Positions 1-13,012 of a stretch of 64,000 bases of DNA are shown here, piece by piece (position 1 is the stretch's first letter; every line of letters starts with the position of its first letter). Position numbers and translations under genes: made by a program. The stretch lies in contig CM075101.1 of assembly GCA_037576195.1 (NCBI GenBank), positions 32,736,001-32,800,000 of the forward strand, given 5' to 3'. Below the pieces are notes generated by a model. That model was not told the origin of the DNA, made no database searches, and saw only the letters and a list, made by a program, of their open reading frames with translations. This DNA is from Phytoseiulus persimilis. Its lineage: Eukaryota > Arthropoda > Arachnida > Mesostigmata > Phytoseiidae.

Positions 1-3000
1 CCATTTCTTTACTAGGACAGAGGGGCAGTAGTACAGGCGCTGCTGCTGTGGCGGCGGCTCGCTCTCCGCTTTCCGATCTCCGATGTTGGATGAAACGGAC
101 AGAGTGAAACCAGCGAGTGAAGAGGGGACTTGCCAGCTAAGCAGGGGGTGATGGTTGCGGCGGCATTGTGATGCCCGCTCTGAATGGGCGAATGTTTGCC
201 CCCGTAGCGTAAGATATATCGAGAAGCTGTGAGAGCAAGAGAAAGACTAGAATCGTTGATCTCTTCGACACCGCCCCCAAAGAGCTACCACCGCCAACCG
301 CGCAGGGATTAGCATGAGCTTCATCTGGTTTTCGTTTTTTCTGCCGGCAAGCGTAATCCCTGTCAAAAACAAGTACAATTGTTTGCAAGCGCCCCAGCTT
401 GACTGGACGCCAATCTATCGTCCGGCTGAATCGATTGGTGAACTCTCCTTGGACCGGATTCCATTGGGGAGCTGCCGAGAGCTGCCCCCTGTACTTCACT
501 CCCCAAGGTTCCGGTTTGAAGATTCCAGCTGATCTGACCGAACCCGCTCGAGATATCCTCCCGGACACAGATCCAGAGACCCGAGAAAATGTTTCTAGCT
601 CTCCATATCTAGCGGATCAAACGAATGGATTCCGCAGGAATCGAAAACGAAGCTCTGGAGCGGGAGCGAGCTGTGAAGGCGAAACTAAGCTGCTTCGGAA
701 TCGCGATCCTTCACTGAATAGCTCGCCGACTGGAACGTCACGAGAGAAATCACGATTAGATCTCGCTTTTTCTGGTCATAGAAGACGAAGCACCCGGCTT
801 CCGATTTCCGTTTCCCGAACTATTTGAAATCGAAAGTCGAAGACTTCCAACCTCGACTGTTCCCTCTCGCATCATAGATAGTCCGTGAGCACCGTTGCTT
901 CTCAAATCCACCGCTCAACAATCGATTTCGATGTCGTTGTTGTTGATCTAAAGCGATCTCGTGACCCACAAACACAGATTTGACTTTGGTTCCGGCACAC
1001 GCTCGCTGTATTTTGGAGCTGCGAGCGCCAGGAGATGGACTCGTTAACGACTTCCTCTATCTGCACATTAACAATGAGCGAATGCACTTGAATTTGGAAA
1101 AAATGTGGTGCGCTCCGGTGCATCTCCTGGCTTTCCCACAAACTTTTACTTGGAGCCAGCAAGTTCCGACACCTAAAACTCGTGTTACAAATCGAGAGTC
1201 CGGGTGAGAACGATTCACATCACCGAGCGTTGATTGGCCCACCGACTTGGACCATCGACTCCGAGAAGGCCGGCTCAGCTGTTTCGATTCCGCTCCGAGC
1301 ACTCCTGCACCATCGCCGCGGAGGCACGCCATGACGTCACGCGAGAAGCCTGAATTATGAATGTGGAATCAGAAACCTGTGCGGCAGGCGGACGTGGCCG
1401 ACGCGTGAACTAGAAGGATAACCACGCCATGCTCAGATTTAATTAGGAAGCCGATCCTGATAATTGAAACCTACGGTCGCACTCTGGGACGTATTCTCTT
1501 GGACATATAGAGCTCAAGGACGTCGCCTATGGAGGATCGGTGCCGCGTCAGACTCGTTATCAACGGTGGTTTTCGAGCGATAAGCCTCCATCGAGAGGAC
1601 GCTTCGAGATACTCAGCGACTAACGGTGGCGAGGTATCGCTCGAATCCTCCGTTTCCCGGTTATCGCGCTCAACCGGTTATCTAACAGCGAAGCCGCTCC
1701 TCAGTCATGCTTCGATCGCTCATAGAGTCTCAAAAAGATTCTGTGACCCACTGCACTCTCTCGAGTCTTCGGGCGAGTGAAGAGATGCGTACTGCTTCCC
1801 GACAGTTCAGGGAGCTCGGGAGGAACGCGTGTCGATTCTCATCTGTCTGGCACATCACTAGAACATTCACTCCGACGATGTCAACCATGTCTTTAGCGCC
1901 CGCGAAAAGAAGAACAATTTTCAGCGCTCAAGGAAAAACGGGAAGACACAGAACGTCATTTTGAAATGGAAGGGTCATGGTGTGAAGGAACTCTGAGACT
2001 TTGTCTTTCTATCCACGAAATCCCCGCCTCATTATATTCCGTCCCAGCCAGAAGACCAACGCTGTCTGCAAGAACGTCAGCCGTAGTCTGAAATCCCCTG
2101 TCTTCCTTCTGAATGTTCGCCGTGTCCACTAACGCCGCTTAGACCCAGGGAGCCCAATCCTGCGATGGAAAATTGACACCTCAGGTTTGTTTGTCCAGTT
2201 CTGGGACAAGAACTGACTGCGCGTCTCCCACTGCCCTCATAGAGAAGCCGAGCTTCCGAGCGATAGAGCAGACAACGAAATTTCTCGACCAATCAATATT
2301 CCCGATCTATTTTGGCCGCGGAGAAACTAGATGGTGTGCTTCGAGAATTTTCGATGTCTGGGGAAGGAGCATATTCTCGCTCGTGAGCTCGAATTCTGGA
2401 TCAGGTAGTGTGTGTCCCATTGTCGCTGAGCGGCGGAACCGAAAAATGTGACAGCGTCGGTACTATGTGTGAGAAGTCCAGTTGGCGAGTCCGGCTTCTC
2501 CATCTTGATCTGACTACGACAACTGCCATCAGAGGAAAGGTTTCTGAGGTCCTGCCGGCTCTCTAACCCAAGACATCTTGCATCTGCCTCTAACATGCCT
2601 GCAAAGATGCGTACTTTGGTTCGCGAGTGTCGAAACCACCGGAAGGAGCCTCATGTTCGCGCTCGCTGTAGGGAACCACTGAATGTGATCAAAGTTTCTT
2701 CAAGCATTAGTTGTGCGTCGGGAGTTTTTCGCGTAACGTTTCAATGCATTACTAAAAACGCAATGATGTTCTAATACTATAAACGACGAGTAAATGTAGT
2801 GTATGTTAGGCGCTTCGGCAATTTCTGCTGCTGAAGTTCAGCGCCCTTCACACAAAGAGAAATATTTTCCTGAATTTAATATCTCTGTGGAATGAGTTTT
2901 TCCTTCAGCGACGACTCTGTTGAACGTTCGCTCCAGCGGTGAGCAGTTTCCGACTCTTTCGACGAATGCTCCGGCGGTTCGCTGAGTCCTTCCTCTACGA

Positions 3001-6000
3001 GCTTAGCTGTGCAGATCTGGTTGAGGGCAGCGAGCTTGGGCGGCGGAGGCAGCCCAGATGGCCTGCATTGTTAGTCGTACAATACACGCATGGAACCACC
3101 GGAGGGCCGCGAAGGTCCGCTGAAGCTCGAGGACCCCTCCGGAGCTCGCGGCCAGATACCATCAGCGGTCCGAGCTAGGTCCGCAGACTCTCGAACAATC
3201 GGTGATGGCATGAAATTAACAATTCTCCCTTACGCATCGCACTGATTACTTCCGCGAGAGCAGTTAACCTGGGAGCTTTGCGCTAATTGAGTGTTTTCAT
3301 ACCAGAGTGGAAGACAGGCAATGATGACTTCAAGAACGGCTCGCTCTCAGATCTTGCGTCTAGTGCATATTTCTAAACGCAGAGCTTCTTACCGCTCACG
3401 GACGCGTCGAGCGCGCACGCCAACAGTCTAATCCGGCGGAAATCGGTCGATGCCGACTGCTTGAGCGGCATTGCTGTCAACCTTCCAGTGCTCAGTCGCT
3501 TGACGTTCCGTAGCCCGCGATGTTGCTGCAAGCAACCTTTCACGAGACTTTACAACGAGCAGTCTTCTTGAACACACAGTCGTAAAGTTTGAATAAAATT
3601 GAACTTGAACACCGCTACCGGCTCCTTGTCCGCTCACTCTGGTAAGCACTAAAGTCGGAATCAAGCGTGCTATAACCGAGAGATAGTAACGATGGACTTT
3701 CAGTGCGCGAGAGCAGACAGTCAACAGAATGTGTGCTAATAAACTTGCGCTGCTGGAGGGCATTGTTGGTCCACAATGAGGCTCCTTTGTCGCGTTGGAG
3801 TCTCGTCACCTTGGCAAAAATTCACTTAAGATGTTGAGACTCGCATCCAACTGGCCCACGCACCGACTGCAGGAGAACCGAATCGGAAGCGTTGCCACGC
3901 TGTACCGGATGATATGCAGGATGTTCTCGGTCTTGATGGCTTTCCGGGTCTGAGCCGAGAAACGCACCGAGAGACGCAAGAATAATAACATCGGACCGGA
4001 GGATCAGACAGGAATCTTCAAGCTTTAATGGAACAAAGCCTGCGACGAGAGAAGTCTGCCGCTCCTTGACCTTGTCCGACGGCAATAATCAGGCCCTGCC
4101 GTTTGTGCAGCGAGAGGACACGTGGACCGAACGACGCACTGTCGTCCTGCCACTACTTTTGACATCTGGTGCTTCCGAGCAAAACGCGACCGATCGGAGG
4201 AGGAACGGAATGGAGCCCTCGATGAAGACATGCTCAATCAGATGCGACTCAGTTGGACTCCACTAATGGTCGTCCACACACCCTCGAGCTGGAATAGATC
4301 GCATCACCACGAAGGCTCGCCATAAATTTGTCACACAAGCACCTCCGAGATCGCAGATACGCGACCCCTGCTCTCTGAACTTCTAGCGGAGTAACTTTAC
4401 AGCGGAGAGCGCGTCCTCCGGTAGGAGAGCATTGAGCGGATTCAAGTCAGAAGAGAAAGTGATCTGGAAACGGGACTAGGCTGGCTCAATTCACAGGAAC
4501 GAGTGAACGAGCTGGAAACTCTTCAGATATGAGACTGTGGCTTGCTCGCATCAGATTTCTGATCGGAGCTTGAGCTGTTCTGTTAGGGCGACAATCCGTT
4601 CGCGATTGTTTCTGTCGATAAGCCTCGGTTGACGTGGTGGTGGCCGCTGCTGTCGTCTTTGTGAGAGCATGTGGACTTATGAGTACACATTCCACTCATA
4701 CCGAAGTACGCCAACCGAACGGTCGTGAAAGAGAATGCTCGTCACCTCTTGAAACCACGACCGAGATCAAATCTCGCTCCTGCTGAGGATCGGTCAGTGT
4801 GAAGGCGTAACTTCTGCGAACTCGATCATTCAGTTGCTGGTTGCCTTGAGAAGACATTTCAAGTGCTAAATACACCCTAATTTCTTGCCAGCGTCAGTGG
4901 ACGATTAACTCGTCTAGGAGCCGATAGACAGGAGAATTGCAGTCGCTCGGCGCTCCCAGTTCGGGAGCTTCCACCCGAGCGGAAACCAGTGAGTGGAATC
5001 ACGGGTTGCACGGAGCACGGCCCTTCGGCGAGGATCAGACGGTCCACCGACTCAATGCTGAAAGCCGGGTTGGTGGGCTCGCTCGACCTGGAAGTGTCAT
5101 CTCGAAAACTAACTCACCGACCTTTCTCTGCAATGGTTCACCGGGTTTCACTGTCGATCCGTACTTCAGAAGTGACGCAGAAAAATGATCCGCTTTGTCT
5201 TCGACAGAGCGCGGGAGGTTCCCTGCCCAGCAGGTTTTCTGGTTCCTCGATGCCCTTTCAGAACCCCGAAACTATCACCTGTGAACGCCGAGAGCGGACA
5301 ATTTGCTTTCTTCTTCGACGACGCGTTTTTGATGTGAGTTTGATTGAAGGCTCGAAGTCACTAAAAGTTTCTCGTAAGGGATGGCACGCCCAGAAAAACG
5401 AGCTATGTCATTCGTTCGACGCTCGGCGCTAAAAAACTTCGGATTGATCCGTTCCAGAAGGTTGCTGTCCAGCGGATACGATCCACAGAGCTCCGAAACT
5501 CTCAGGCTTTCATCGCAATTCCTTCCTCACTGGTCGGCGTTTCGTCATTCGACTTTCAAACATGTTCCGGGATCGCCTTGAGCCGGGTTTGCGCCGACCT
5601 CGTGGGCCGAATCCAGGCCATCTCGTATCACGACAGCTTTCGGGGCAGAAGTGTATCAACTCTCAGCTGTTGAGGACGTCGGCCCGATGGTACTTCAAAA
5701 GAGGGGGGATTTCACTGGCCGCCGTATACGCGGTGTTGCTCGGCTTGTTTTGACTGGGCGGAAGTTTCGTCCCGTCCACGTCTTGACAGGTATCATCCTT
5801 CAGGCTCTCTCCTTGTTCCCATAGAACAAAGAGTGTTAACGGATTTGTGCCATCTGTGTGGTCGCTCGCACTTCGACTCGGGAGACGAGATCGCTGGTGT
5901 AATTTTGTTGTCAAACAAATATTGACACACACTTCTGCTTTGAGCGAGAGCAGCAGCTGAGTGTCTCCGACTGAACCACGCACGATGTACGACCATGTGT

Positions 6001-8132
6001 GTACAGTAGCCATGGACGAAAGCCACTTAACCAACAAGAATGGAGGAAGCTCCAAGAATGACTGCATTCTGACCCAGAAGAAAACTAAATGTCGCACACC
6101 TGAAATGGTAGCACTACACAGCACTGTCTGTGCGCATGGTCATGAATGAATGACTACGGTATTTGAACGAGTGCAGCAGTAGATTCCCGATGTCCGGAAG
6201 TCACGTTTCGGAAACTTCGCGCATTGCAAGGTATCGAGACTTGGCTATTTTGCGATAGATCTCATCCTAATCCGCAGGTTGGCAGTGTCACGGAAACAAC
6301 AAATCATAGCTATTTGCCTCCATGCCCGGTTTCCTCCAGCGGGAAGACAGTTGCGTTGGACCATTGGGCGACGTCGAAGACTTTTCCCCTGGGAACGATA
6401 CTCCACTCCAGAGGAGCTCGTGACTTTCGGAGCGTTGTTGGATAGTGCGGTCACCGGGGAAATCTCCCCGTTTTCCTCCCTCTGTCACCCCTGGTAGAGA
6501 GTTGGAGCTTCCAGGAAGTCCCTTGATTATCCACTGCGTAAGGAGAAAAGTGGCGACCGGAAAAACCAGCTCCCGCAAAGTCAGTACGATCGTCTGCTCC
6601 AGTCGCCTGATTTCGAGATATCCTCGCCGGAGTCTCGGAGCCGTAGTTAGGTTCGGGTAGATATGTATCCCGCTGAGTGAAGGGTTGAGAGTTGGCCAAT
6701 CCGTTCCGAGAACGTTCCCTCAACGTAGACCTGATGTCGCCCGAAACGAATACCAATCGCTGCCCAACAGGTGGATTCGAAGAAACTGTTCAACAGGTTC
6801 ATTGCACATGGTGTTGGACAATCTTATTCTCTGATTTGGCGGACCCGCAACTCGCACGGTTCATAATGGACACTAATTTTACAGACTTTTCAAAGAGAGG
6901 CTGATTGAGAGCAGGAAATTACCGAATCGTTCGCAGAGAACCTCAGTAGTTTACCTCGCTCGATGACGCGCCGAAAGTGACTGAATGTGACAATGTCTGA
7001 GCTCAACAAACACGCAACAAAGAGAAGAATGGACACAGTCAACACCCCAGAACCTACGAGCGCACACACAGTTGTGGGAGCGGTATCCGCACGCACAACA
7101 CCACTTCCTTGTAACCATACTCAGGCAGTGTCAGCAAGATCGAAGCCTATGTGTGATACGTGTGGATGAAGGAGTGATGTTGTTCCCAATCGCTGATGGC
7201 CAAAAACAGAAAAATGGCGGGTCCCGTCGGGATCCCCCAACTGTTCATCGATCTGGCTTCCGTCATAGAAGCGATACTCCGGAATCCCCGGTTCTCTTCC
7301 GCAATCAGAGCAACCTATGTTCGAAGAGACAAATATTCGACTCCTGTTCCGCATCTCGCGTCGACCTTCCCGCGCTCACCATTCCAAACAGCTCACTGAC
7401 GGTGACACGGGGGTCTTCCTTGCTCAGGGTTCTTTGAATGGCCGAATTCTATCCTCATGTGATGGAGAATCCCAGCTGTGTTGAGAAGTTGCGCTAGCAT
7501 GTCTAACGCACGTTGGTACAGCGACCTGCACCCTGATGGACGTCGAACCGAAGCCCGCGCAGAGTGCGGGTCAATAGAGCAACCTTGGAGAAGCTTTCAT
7601 GGGAATATTTTTCGCTATGACACCATGGTTCGTTCACAGGCGCCTGAAAAACGCAGCGGCAGGTGGATTCGAATCTGAGGAAAGGGAGAGCTCTAGAAAT
7701 ACGTCGATTTAATTTCATCGTGAGCGCGGAAGTGCGGACAGGAAGTCTGATCAGAACACCATAGCAGCCAGAGTTCGGTTGATGCACTCTCGACGAAGTA
7801 CTATCAGACCCAACAGGTCCAATGCTCTACTTCCCTAAATCTCAAAAAGTACTCGGTTCCCATCTTCTCGTTCTTGCTGGTCCTTCGCAGCCGCTGGCTT
7901 TCGGCCAAACTATTCATAATACGAGTCCGTTTGGTGAGCGGCCACTAAGGTTGGAGACTCCGCCCATGAAGACCTACTGGAGAGACGACCTGAAGTGCAT
8001 ATAGCGAAGAACAAGTTGGAGAGATCTCCAGTTCAAAGGTTACTCTCGTCGTGCACCGAAGGTTTCAGAAGCTCTCGTTCAACTTCGCTCCTAGTTTTCG
8101 TTCTTCTGTCAACTCGGTCCTACGATCTTGAC
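1..8132. other. Intergenic sequence upstream of the first SoxB gene
   Basis: No gene is supportable here. Open frames stay at or below about 150 codons, overlap on both strands, show no recognisable domain and no consistent splice structure. The part nearest 8132 is probably promoter and 5' leader of the Sox gene: the Sox reading frame stays open back to 7995, but that extension (46 codons) is not Sox-like. A palindromic TGACGTCA lies at 1332-1339. Developmental Sox genes often have long regulatory flanks, so enhancer content is an inference, not something seen directly. Confidence 0.5.
1332..1339. promoter_or_regulatory. CRE/ATF palindrome TGACGTCA
   Basis: A perfect 8-base TGACGTCA, the consensus site of CREB/ATF bZIP factors. 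It lies in sequence without a gene, about 6.8 kb upstream of the first SoxB gene. About two chance copies are expected in 128 kb of both strands' worth of even-composition sequence, so function is unproven. Two more copies lie at 13994-14001 and 18453-18460. Confidence 0.25.
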
Positions 8133-9152
8133 ATGATGATGTCACCAATGCAGATGCCCATGGGCCTGATGAATTCCATGCAGAGGAACTTCATGGGTCA
8201 GATGGCACCGCAAATGAGCCCACAGATGGGCGGCTACCAAGCGCACATGCAGCAGTTCCAGGCAGCTGCGGCAGCAGCTGGCCAGCACGCCGTGATGCAG
8301 TACCATTCATCGAGTGCTCCGCAAAGCGCCATGCAAGCGATGGCCGTATCCAAAATGCCTTCGAAGTTCCCCGCGCAATCAGTCGGCTCGGATCCGAATC
8401 CCGAGTCCGAACTGCTCAGCAACGCGTCCTCGATCGTCAACTCATCCGAATATTCGGGAGAAAGCGCTCCCGCGTCACCGGCCGCCTCTGTGAGCACAAC
8501 AACAGGTAACGGCGCTCCGTCGAGCCAGTTCGTGGGCTCCTCGAGACGAGGCCCCGACCATATCCGTCGACCCATGAACGCCTTCATGGTTTGGTCTCGG
8601 ACCCAACGCAGGAAGATCGCTCTCGAGAACCCGAAGATGCACAACAGCGAGATCTCGAGGAGACTTGGCGGTGAGTGGAAAGCGCTCCCCAACGAGGATA
8701 GGAAACCGTTCATCGACGAAGCCAAGAGACTCCGCGATCAGCATATGCGGAACCATCCTGACTACAAATACCGCCCGCGCCGGAAACCTAAGCCGGCATC
8801 TCCCGCTATGTCTCCAGTAGCGCCTCCGACAGCGATGGGCCAGGGCTTCGCCTCTTCCCTCAACTACCCGCAGCTGAAGGACAAGGAGATGAGCTACCCA
8901 TTCCAGCTCCCATACATGGGATACATGGGAGCTCAGAATTCCCCGCAACCCGTTCGAACCCCCGAGTCCGCGTATTCCTCGAGCGACGATCTCCCTAAAG
9001 AGTCCTCAGTTTCGCCGCCTCCACTGCCCGGAACGCAGTTCAGAGATCAAAAAGTTGATCCTTCCCTCTACCAATTTTATCAGCAGAATCTCCCTATGGG
9101 CTATGGCTACCCGATGGGGGGCATGTACCCGTCATACGACTACACCGCCTGA
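8133..9152 (+). CDS. SoxB: SoxB-group HMG-box transcription factor, copy 1
   Basis: Encodes 339 residues in one exon. The HMG box (about residues 142-220) begins [15 protein letters not shown] and ends [18 protein letters not shown] and [14 protein letters not shown] are Sox hallmarks. HMG boxes bind the minor groove and bend DNA, so a nuclear transcription factor in neural or segmental patterning is expected from the family. RRKPK after the box fits the SoxB2 (Dichaete/Sox21) side of group B. The N-terminus is Met/Gln-rich with a six-alanine run, and the tail has a Ser/Pro motif DDLPKESS shared with the copy at 17235-18290. The start is taken at 8133 because MMM..MQMPMGL aligns with the start of that paralogue; the frame is open upstream to 7995 but looks like leader. 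Which of Dichaete, Sox21a or Sox21b it matches cannot be settled here. Confidence 0.93.
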   Translation: MMMSPMQMPMGLMNSMQRNFMGQMAPQMSPQMGGYQAHMQQFQAAAAAAGQHAVMQYHSSSAPQSAMQAMAVSKMPSKFPAQSVGSDPNPESELLSNASSIVNSSEYSGESAPASPAASVSTTTGNGAPSSQFVGSSRRGPDHIRRPMNAFMVWSRTQRRKIALENPKMHNSEISRRLGGEWKALPNEDRKPFIDEAKRLRDQHMRNHPDYKYRPRRKPKPASPAMSPVAPPTAMGQGFASSLNYPQLKDKEMSYPFQLPYMGYMGAQNSPQPVRTPESAYSSSDDLPKESSVSPPPLPGTQFRDQKVDPSLYQFYQQNLPMGYGYPMGGMYPSYDYTA

Positions 9153-9314
9153 AGGTGTTCCGAACAATTAGTCGAGCTTTGTCGCGAAACTTGTTAGAGC
9201 AATAACCGGCGCTGCCTTATAACTCATGGTGTGGAATGTTCCCCATTGTATATACATCACCTCTGTTCAGATTTTGTATCGATGCTAATATTTATTCCGA
9301 GACCGATGGATGAG

Positions 9315-9320
9315 AATAAA
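9315..9320 (+). terminator. Polyadenylation signal of SoxB copy 1
   Basis: AATAAA lies 163 bases after the TGA stop of the Sox gene at 8133-9152, a normal spacing for a short 3' UTR. No other AATAAA comes earlier after the stop. Confidence 0.5.
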
Positions 9321-10111
9321 ATGAACTGTTTTGACGAAAATGGCCTCCGATCTCAACTCGCTGGACCGCTGTCGAGGACAGTGACGCTCCGCACAAGAAT
9401 AGAGAGGGACTCTCCGGAGCATGTTCACTTTCGAAGGGCGCTTGACTGGCCGAGGAGGAACTAAATGATCGAATGGCGGCAGGAGAGTGGAAGTGAGAAT
9501 AATCTGAATTGTCGGGTTCAGTCGAGCTCCGATTCCAGGAGACCCCGTTTGCTCAACATATGATGGCGTCGGTTTATTGATTGAACATGCTTTCAACACA
9601 AAATAACTTACCAAGTATCCAAATTGACAACAGCTAACTGGTGCATGGTTGTGGCTAACAAGCAGGGAGCGTCGTGTTCACCCTCTCAATCGAATGTATC
9701 TACATCAAGGTCTTCTGACGCATCCTAAGCATCCCGATGCGATCACTAAAACGGTCGCGCAAGCATTTAGTGCTCGAACTGGATCGATTCCACGCGGAAG
9801 CAATGAAGAAAATCCATTTGTCGGATGGAGCTCTCTCTCGACAGAAAACCCCAGCTACGAACTGACTATCGCACGACAACACGACGTCCTTCATATCGGA
9901 TCGTCACACAACGCATATGGGGCAGGAGAGTCACTCTCAAACGATGAAATCTTCAAACAAGGCGCGCTAGCTGCGATTTCGATCAATAACCTTCAATAAT
10001 TTACATCCATAAACACTTTTTTCATTAAATCTGAGGTAGTTCGCGTTCACATGGCTCATGGCAAGGAGTCACTTTAAGGTTCCATCGATCTCGTTCGATC
10101 GGCTTCGTGCT
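9321..10111. other. Intergenic, between SoxB copy 1 and the PPxY membrane-protein gene
   Basis: The two flanking genes converge here. The stretch holds the end of the Sox 3' UTR and presumably the 3' UTR of the minus-strand gene ending at 10112. TTTATT near 9571 (AATAAA on the minus strand) could be that gene's poly(A) signal. The 116-codon open frame at 9649-9999 (+) has no recognisable domain and is probably chance. Confidence 0.4.
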
Positions 10112-10650
10112 TCAAGGGTAGCTCTGCTTGACTGCGGCACTGTAGGGCGGTGGTTGGTCTTGAGGGAAGTACTGGGGACGGAAGCCAGGTATAGCGGCAT
10201 GAGTGGGTGCCAGAGAGCCCGGCGGAGGGTAAATCGGCAAACGGGGAGGATGTTCGGCGGGATGCTGCATGTGAACGACAGTCGTGTGTTCTGGAGCGGC
10301 GATCACAGTTGCTATTGGGAAGAAAACTCCGTGTCATTTCTGAACCGTTAGTTGAGCGAGATTTTCCGATTTAGCACCATCTATCACGCTCTCTTAGAGG
10401 GATAAACAGGAAAATCGCTCACACAGACCATGAGCTTCATGCGTTCGTGAACCTCTCACTAACCTTTCGTGAATTTCGTTGTACAGCACAAGGCGTAAAA
10501 GCCCATCAAAGCTACGGCGATGAACAAAACGTAAGCGATGGTGGTGAGAACTCTGAGATTGGTCACCCAACCGACGATGAAGCAAACCAAAGCTACGACG
10601 AACAACACCGTGGAGCCGCTGAGTTTCTGAGCCCAAGTTGAACCAGGCAT
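10112..10650 (-). CDS. Small two-TM membrane protein with proline-rich PPxY tail
   Basis: Two exons, 10650-10464 and 10311-10112, give 128 residues. The donor (AAAG|GTTAGT) and acceptor (TTCCCAATAG) leave a 152-base intron, and the phases match (1 to 1). Residues about 14-31 (STVLFVVALVCFIVGWVT) and 35-55 form two hydrophobic segments separated by a short NLR loop: a hairpin. The second segment ends CC, a possible palmitoylation site. The C-terminal half is rich in Pro and His and ends near PPPYSA; PPxY motifs bind WW domains, for example of NEDD4-type ubiquitin ligases. An in-frame GTG-led stretch runs upstream and a splice acceptor sits just before the chosen ATG, so non-coding 5' exons at about 10.7-11.1 kb are likely. 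I do not recognise the family; the topology recalls small endosomal/lysosomal adaptors, but this is inference. Confidence 0.72.
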
Positions 10651-12931
10651 GGCTCTGGGAATCACCAGGAAGTCCAGTGTTAAGTCGGAATGAGATCAAG
10701 TCGACTCACGAAGTGTTCACCGTCGACGGCGAACCTGCAAGAAATACTTTCTCGAGTCAGTGACTTTTGGACTTTGTACCTGAAAGGAGGTGGGACCAAT
10801 CCTCAACAGATAACGGATCTCTCGAACGTTTCACCCCCTTCAACGAGCCTCAGCGGTCTTCCGAGAAAACATCGACCGCTGATCAATGGCATTCGGGCGT
10901 CTTTATCAGTTCGTTCCGACCGCAGTGCCCTCGAACTTCTCTGAAGACTCTCGATAAGGGGCAAGTGCAGTCCTCCCTGCTGATGAACTCATCCGAGAAC
11001 CGTATCTTCTGGACCGGAGCAGCGGTGCAGCTTACTTACTCCGTTGCGCTGTGTTCATGACCCCCTGTTGATCGCGGGGCTGGCCAAAGTACGAAACGCC
11101 GGAGCTCGTCGAGCCGGACCCGCGCTCCGACTTCGAAATCCACCACTGCCTACTTCAATCGGCTGCTGAGAGCGCGCATCCAGCTGAAATTGCCGAGAGC
11201 CACGCAACAAGCGCCGCGGAAATGCTCGAAAGATCCCCTCCAGCCTCGCGAAGTCAAGTTAATTTATTTAATACGTTCCGATCTTGACTACCTGCTCTGG
11301 AAAAACTCACGTATAGGGGCTCTGACAACGATAAGAGAAAATTCCTAGCGCTGCTGATTCGAGCCTTGCTGGCAGCCGTGGTGGTTCACTGGCAGTCAAG
11401 ATCAGCTGCCGAAGTAATCCCTCCAAAAGTTGAACAATTTTGAGCGCCAGAAAATTTTGAACGAGCTGGGTTCGCGCTGAGCTAAGCCTCCTTACTTGCC
11501 CGGCGAAGACAGACGCGAAAGACAGCAGAGGGTGACGTCGTTTTCCCGCCAATGTCCTGCAGCTGGACTATCCGGAGGGATTTCCGTGCCGACGCTAGCC
11601 GTATGAGTTTTGTGCAGCGTTCGCGGCGAACGCGCGCGGGGAAACTGCGCGAGTGGCCTCGCTGAAGTTTCGGTGCAGGGATTTCGAAAGAGGAAAAGTT
11701 TTTCAGCCTTACCTCAGCTGCGCAGAGTAGCCGAACACTGCGGTTCGCCGCTCTTAGGCCGCTGTGGCGGACAGGGCGCGATTCTCTGAAACCTTGAGCC
11801 GCGTTGATCACGACGGCTCCTTCGCGAACGTCGCCGCTTTCTTCACGTGCGCTCCCTATTTCAGTTGACTCGCGGAACGTTGAATCACTGGGTGAAACTT
11901 GTCGAATCCTCCTGTGGTGCCGGGAGTCGATGTAATCTTCTGAGGATTCAGTTAGCATGTGATTCGAGCGCCGGGTTCTCACGGTGACTCCGATGATTCC
12001 ACTGCACAAAGCTCAGTCTTCGGCACTGTCCGAAAGACTCCGCACAACAATTTCTGTGCGCACAGTCCACAGTGGCCGTGGTGGAGCTGGTTGACGCTGC
12101 CACTGCTCAAACACAAAGCATAAACACTGGATGGGAGTGCGTTTGACGCCTTGTCCACAGGTGGCGCTGCGAAAGTAGTTCCTGTTGCTAATGCAGCTTA
12201 CCGTGTTGCGGGCGAAACGTAGCAACAGATGATGGTGAGTCGGGAGCTGCGGCGATGGGATGACGATCATGCGGCGAAAGAGCGCGCGCGCGGACGGGAA
12301 AGTCACCGAGACGGCCGATATTTGGTATCCTTCCAGCCTATCTATGCTAAAGACTCTGTCTTTGTTCAACATTGTGCGGGTGCGGACGCCACGTTGGACA
12401 CGATTCGCCGAATTCACGTAACCTACTGCGACAATCTCATTAACAGCGCCCTTCGGCACCCGAGCGCGGAATCTCCCGGTCGGTCGTGAGCGTGAGCACG
12501 CTTTGCGTGACATTGAGTGTGATCTCTCCCTAGTTCAATCGATTGGGATTGCCCAGGGCTGTCAGTGGTCGAGAAGTTCTCAGCGTTCCAAACAGCAGCG
12601 AATAGCTCCAGGAAAATCTGAGCTGTCGGAAAGAGTGCGATATGTTCCTGAGAGACCTCGCAGCACGACATCAGATACCCCGACCGGAGTTCTTCTCGCA
12701 AAAAAATGGCGTCTTGACCTCTTGAGCTCCCTCGACATTTCACTCGGCTTCCGAAATTTCCATTCCAGATTAAAATCCAACTCCGTAGAACACATCTGCT
12801 CTTACCTGAAAATCTTCAGTAGCATCGCAGGGGAATCGTATCGTCTCATCCCCATCTGCACTGCTGCCTCATCGCGCTTCCGGAGGCCAGTTCAGTAGCC
12901 CGTGGCGCTGAGCCGCCCTAGGCACTGGAGG
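10651..12931. other. Intergenic/5' leader sequence
   Basis: Probably contains non-coding first exons of the minus-strand gene at 10112-10650: splice-like signals occur on the minus strand near 10711-10735 and 11030-11045. Open frames of 175 codons (11482-12009, -) and 166 codons (12013-12513, -) are Arg/Ser-rich, show no domain and overlap equally long frames on the other strand. I do not call them genes. Confidence 0.4.
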
Positions 12932-13012
12932 CAGTGGCGTACTCGAAGGAAGTGCGTCGCTATTCCTCCCTGGAACTTCGCCTGCTCCCTTGAGCTCCAT
13001 GTTGATGTCCAT

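Noticed and set aside
8234-8948. Long minus-strand open frames inside SoxB copy 1
   Set aside because: They are shadows of the Sox coding sequence, with low-complexity Ala/Ser translations.
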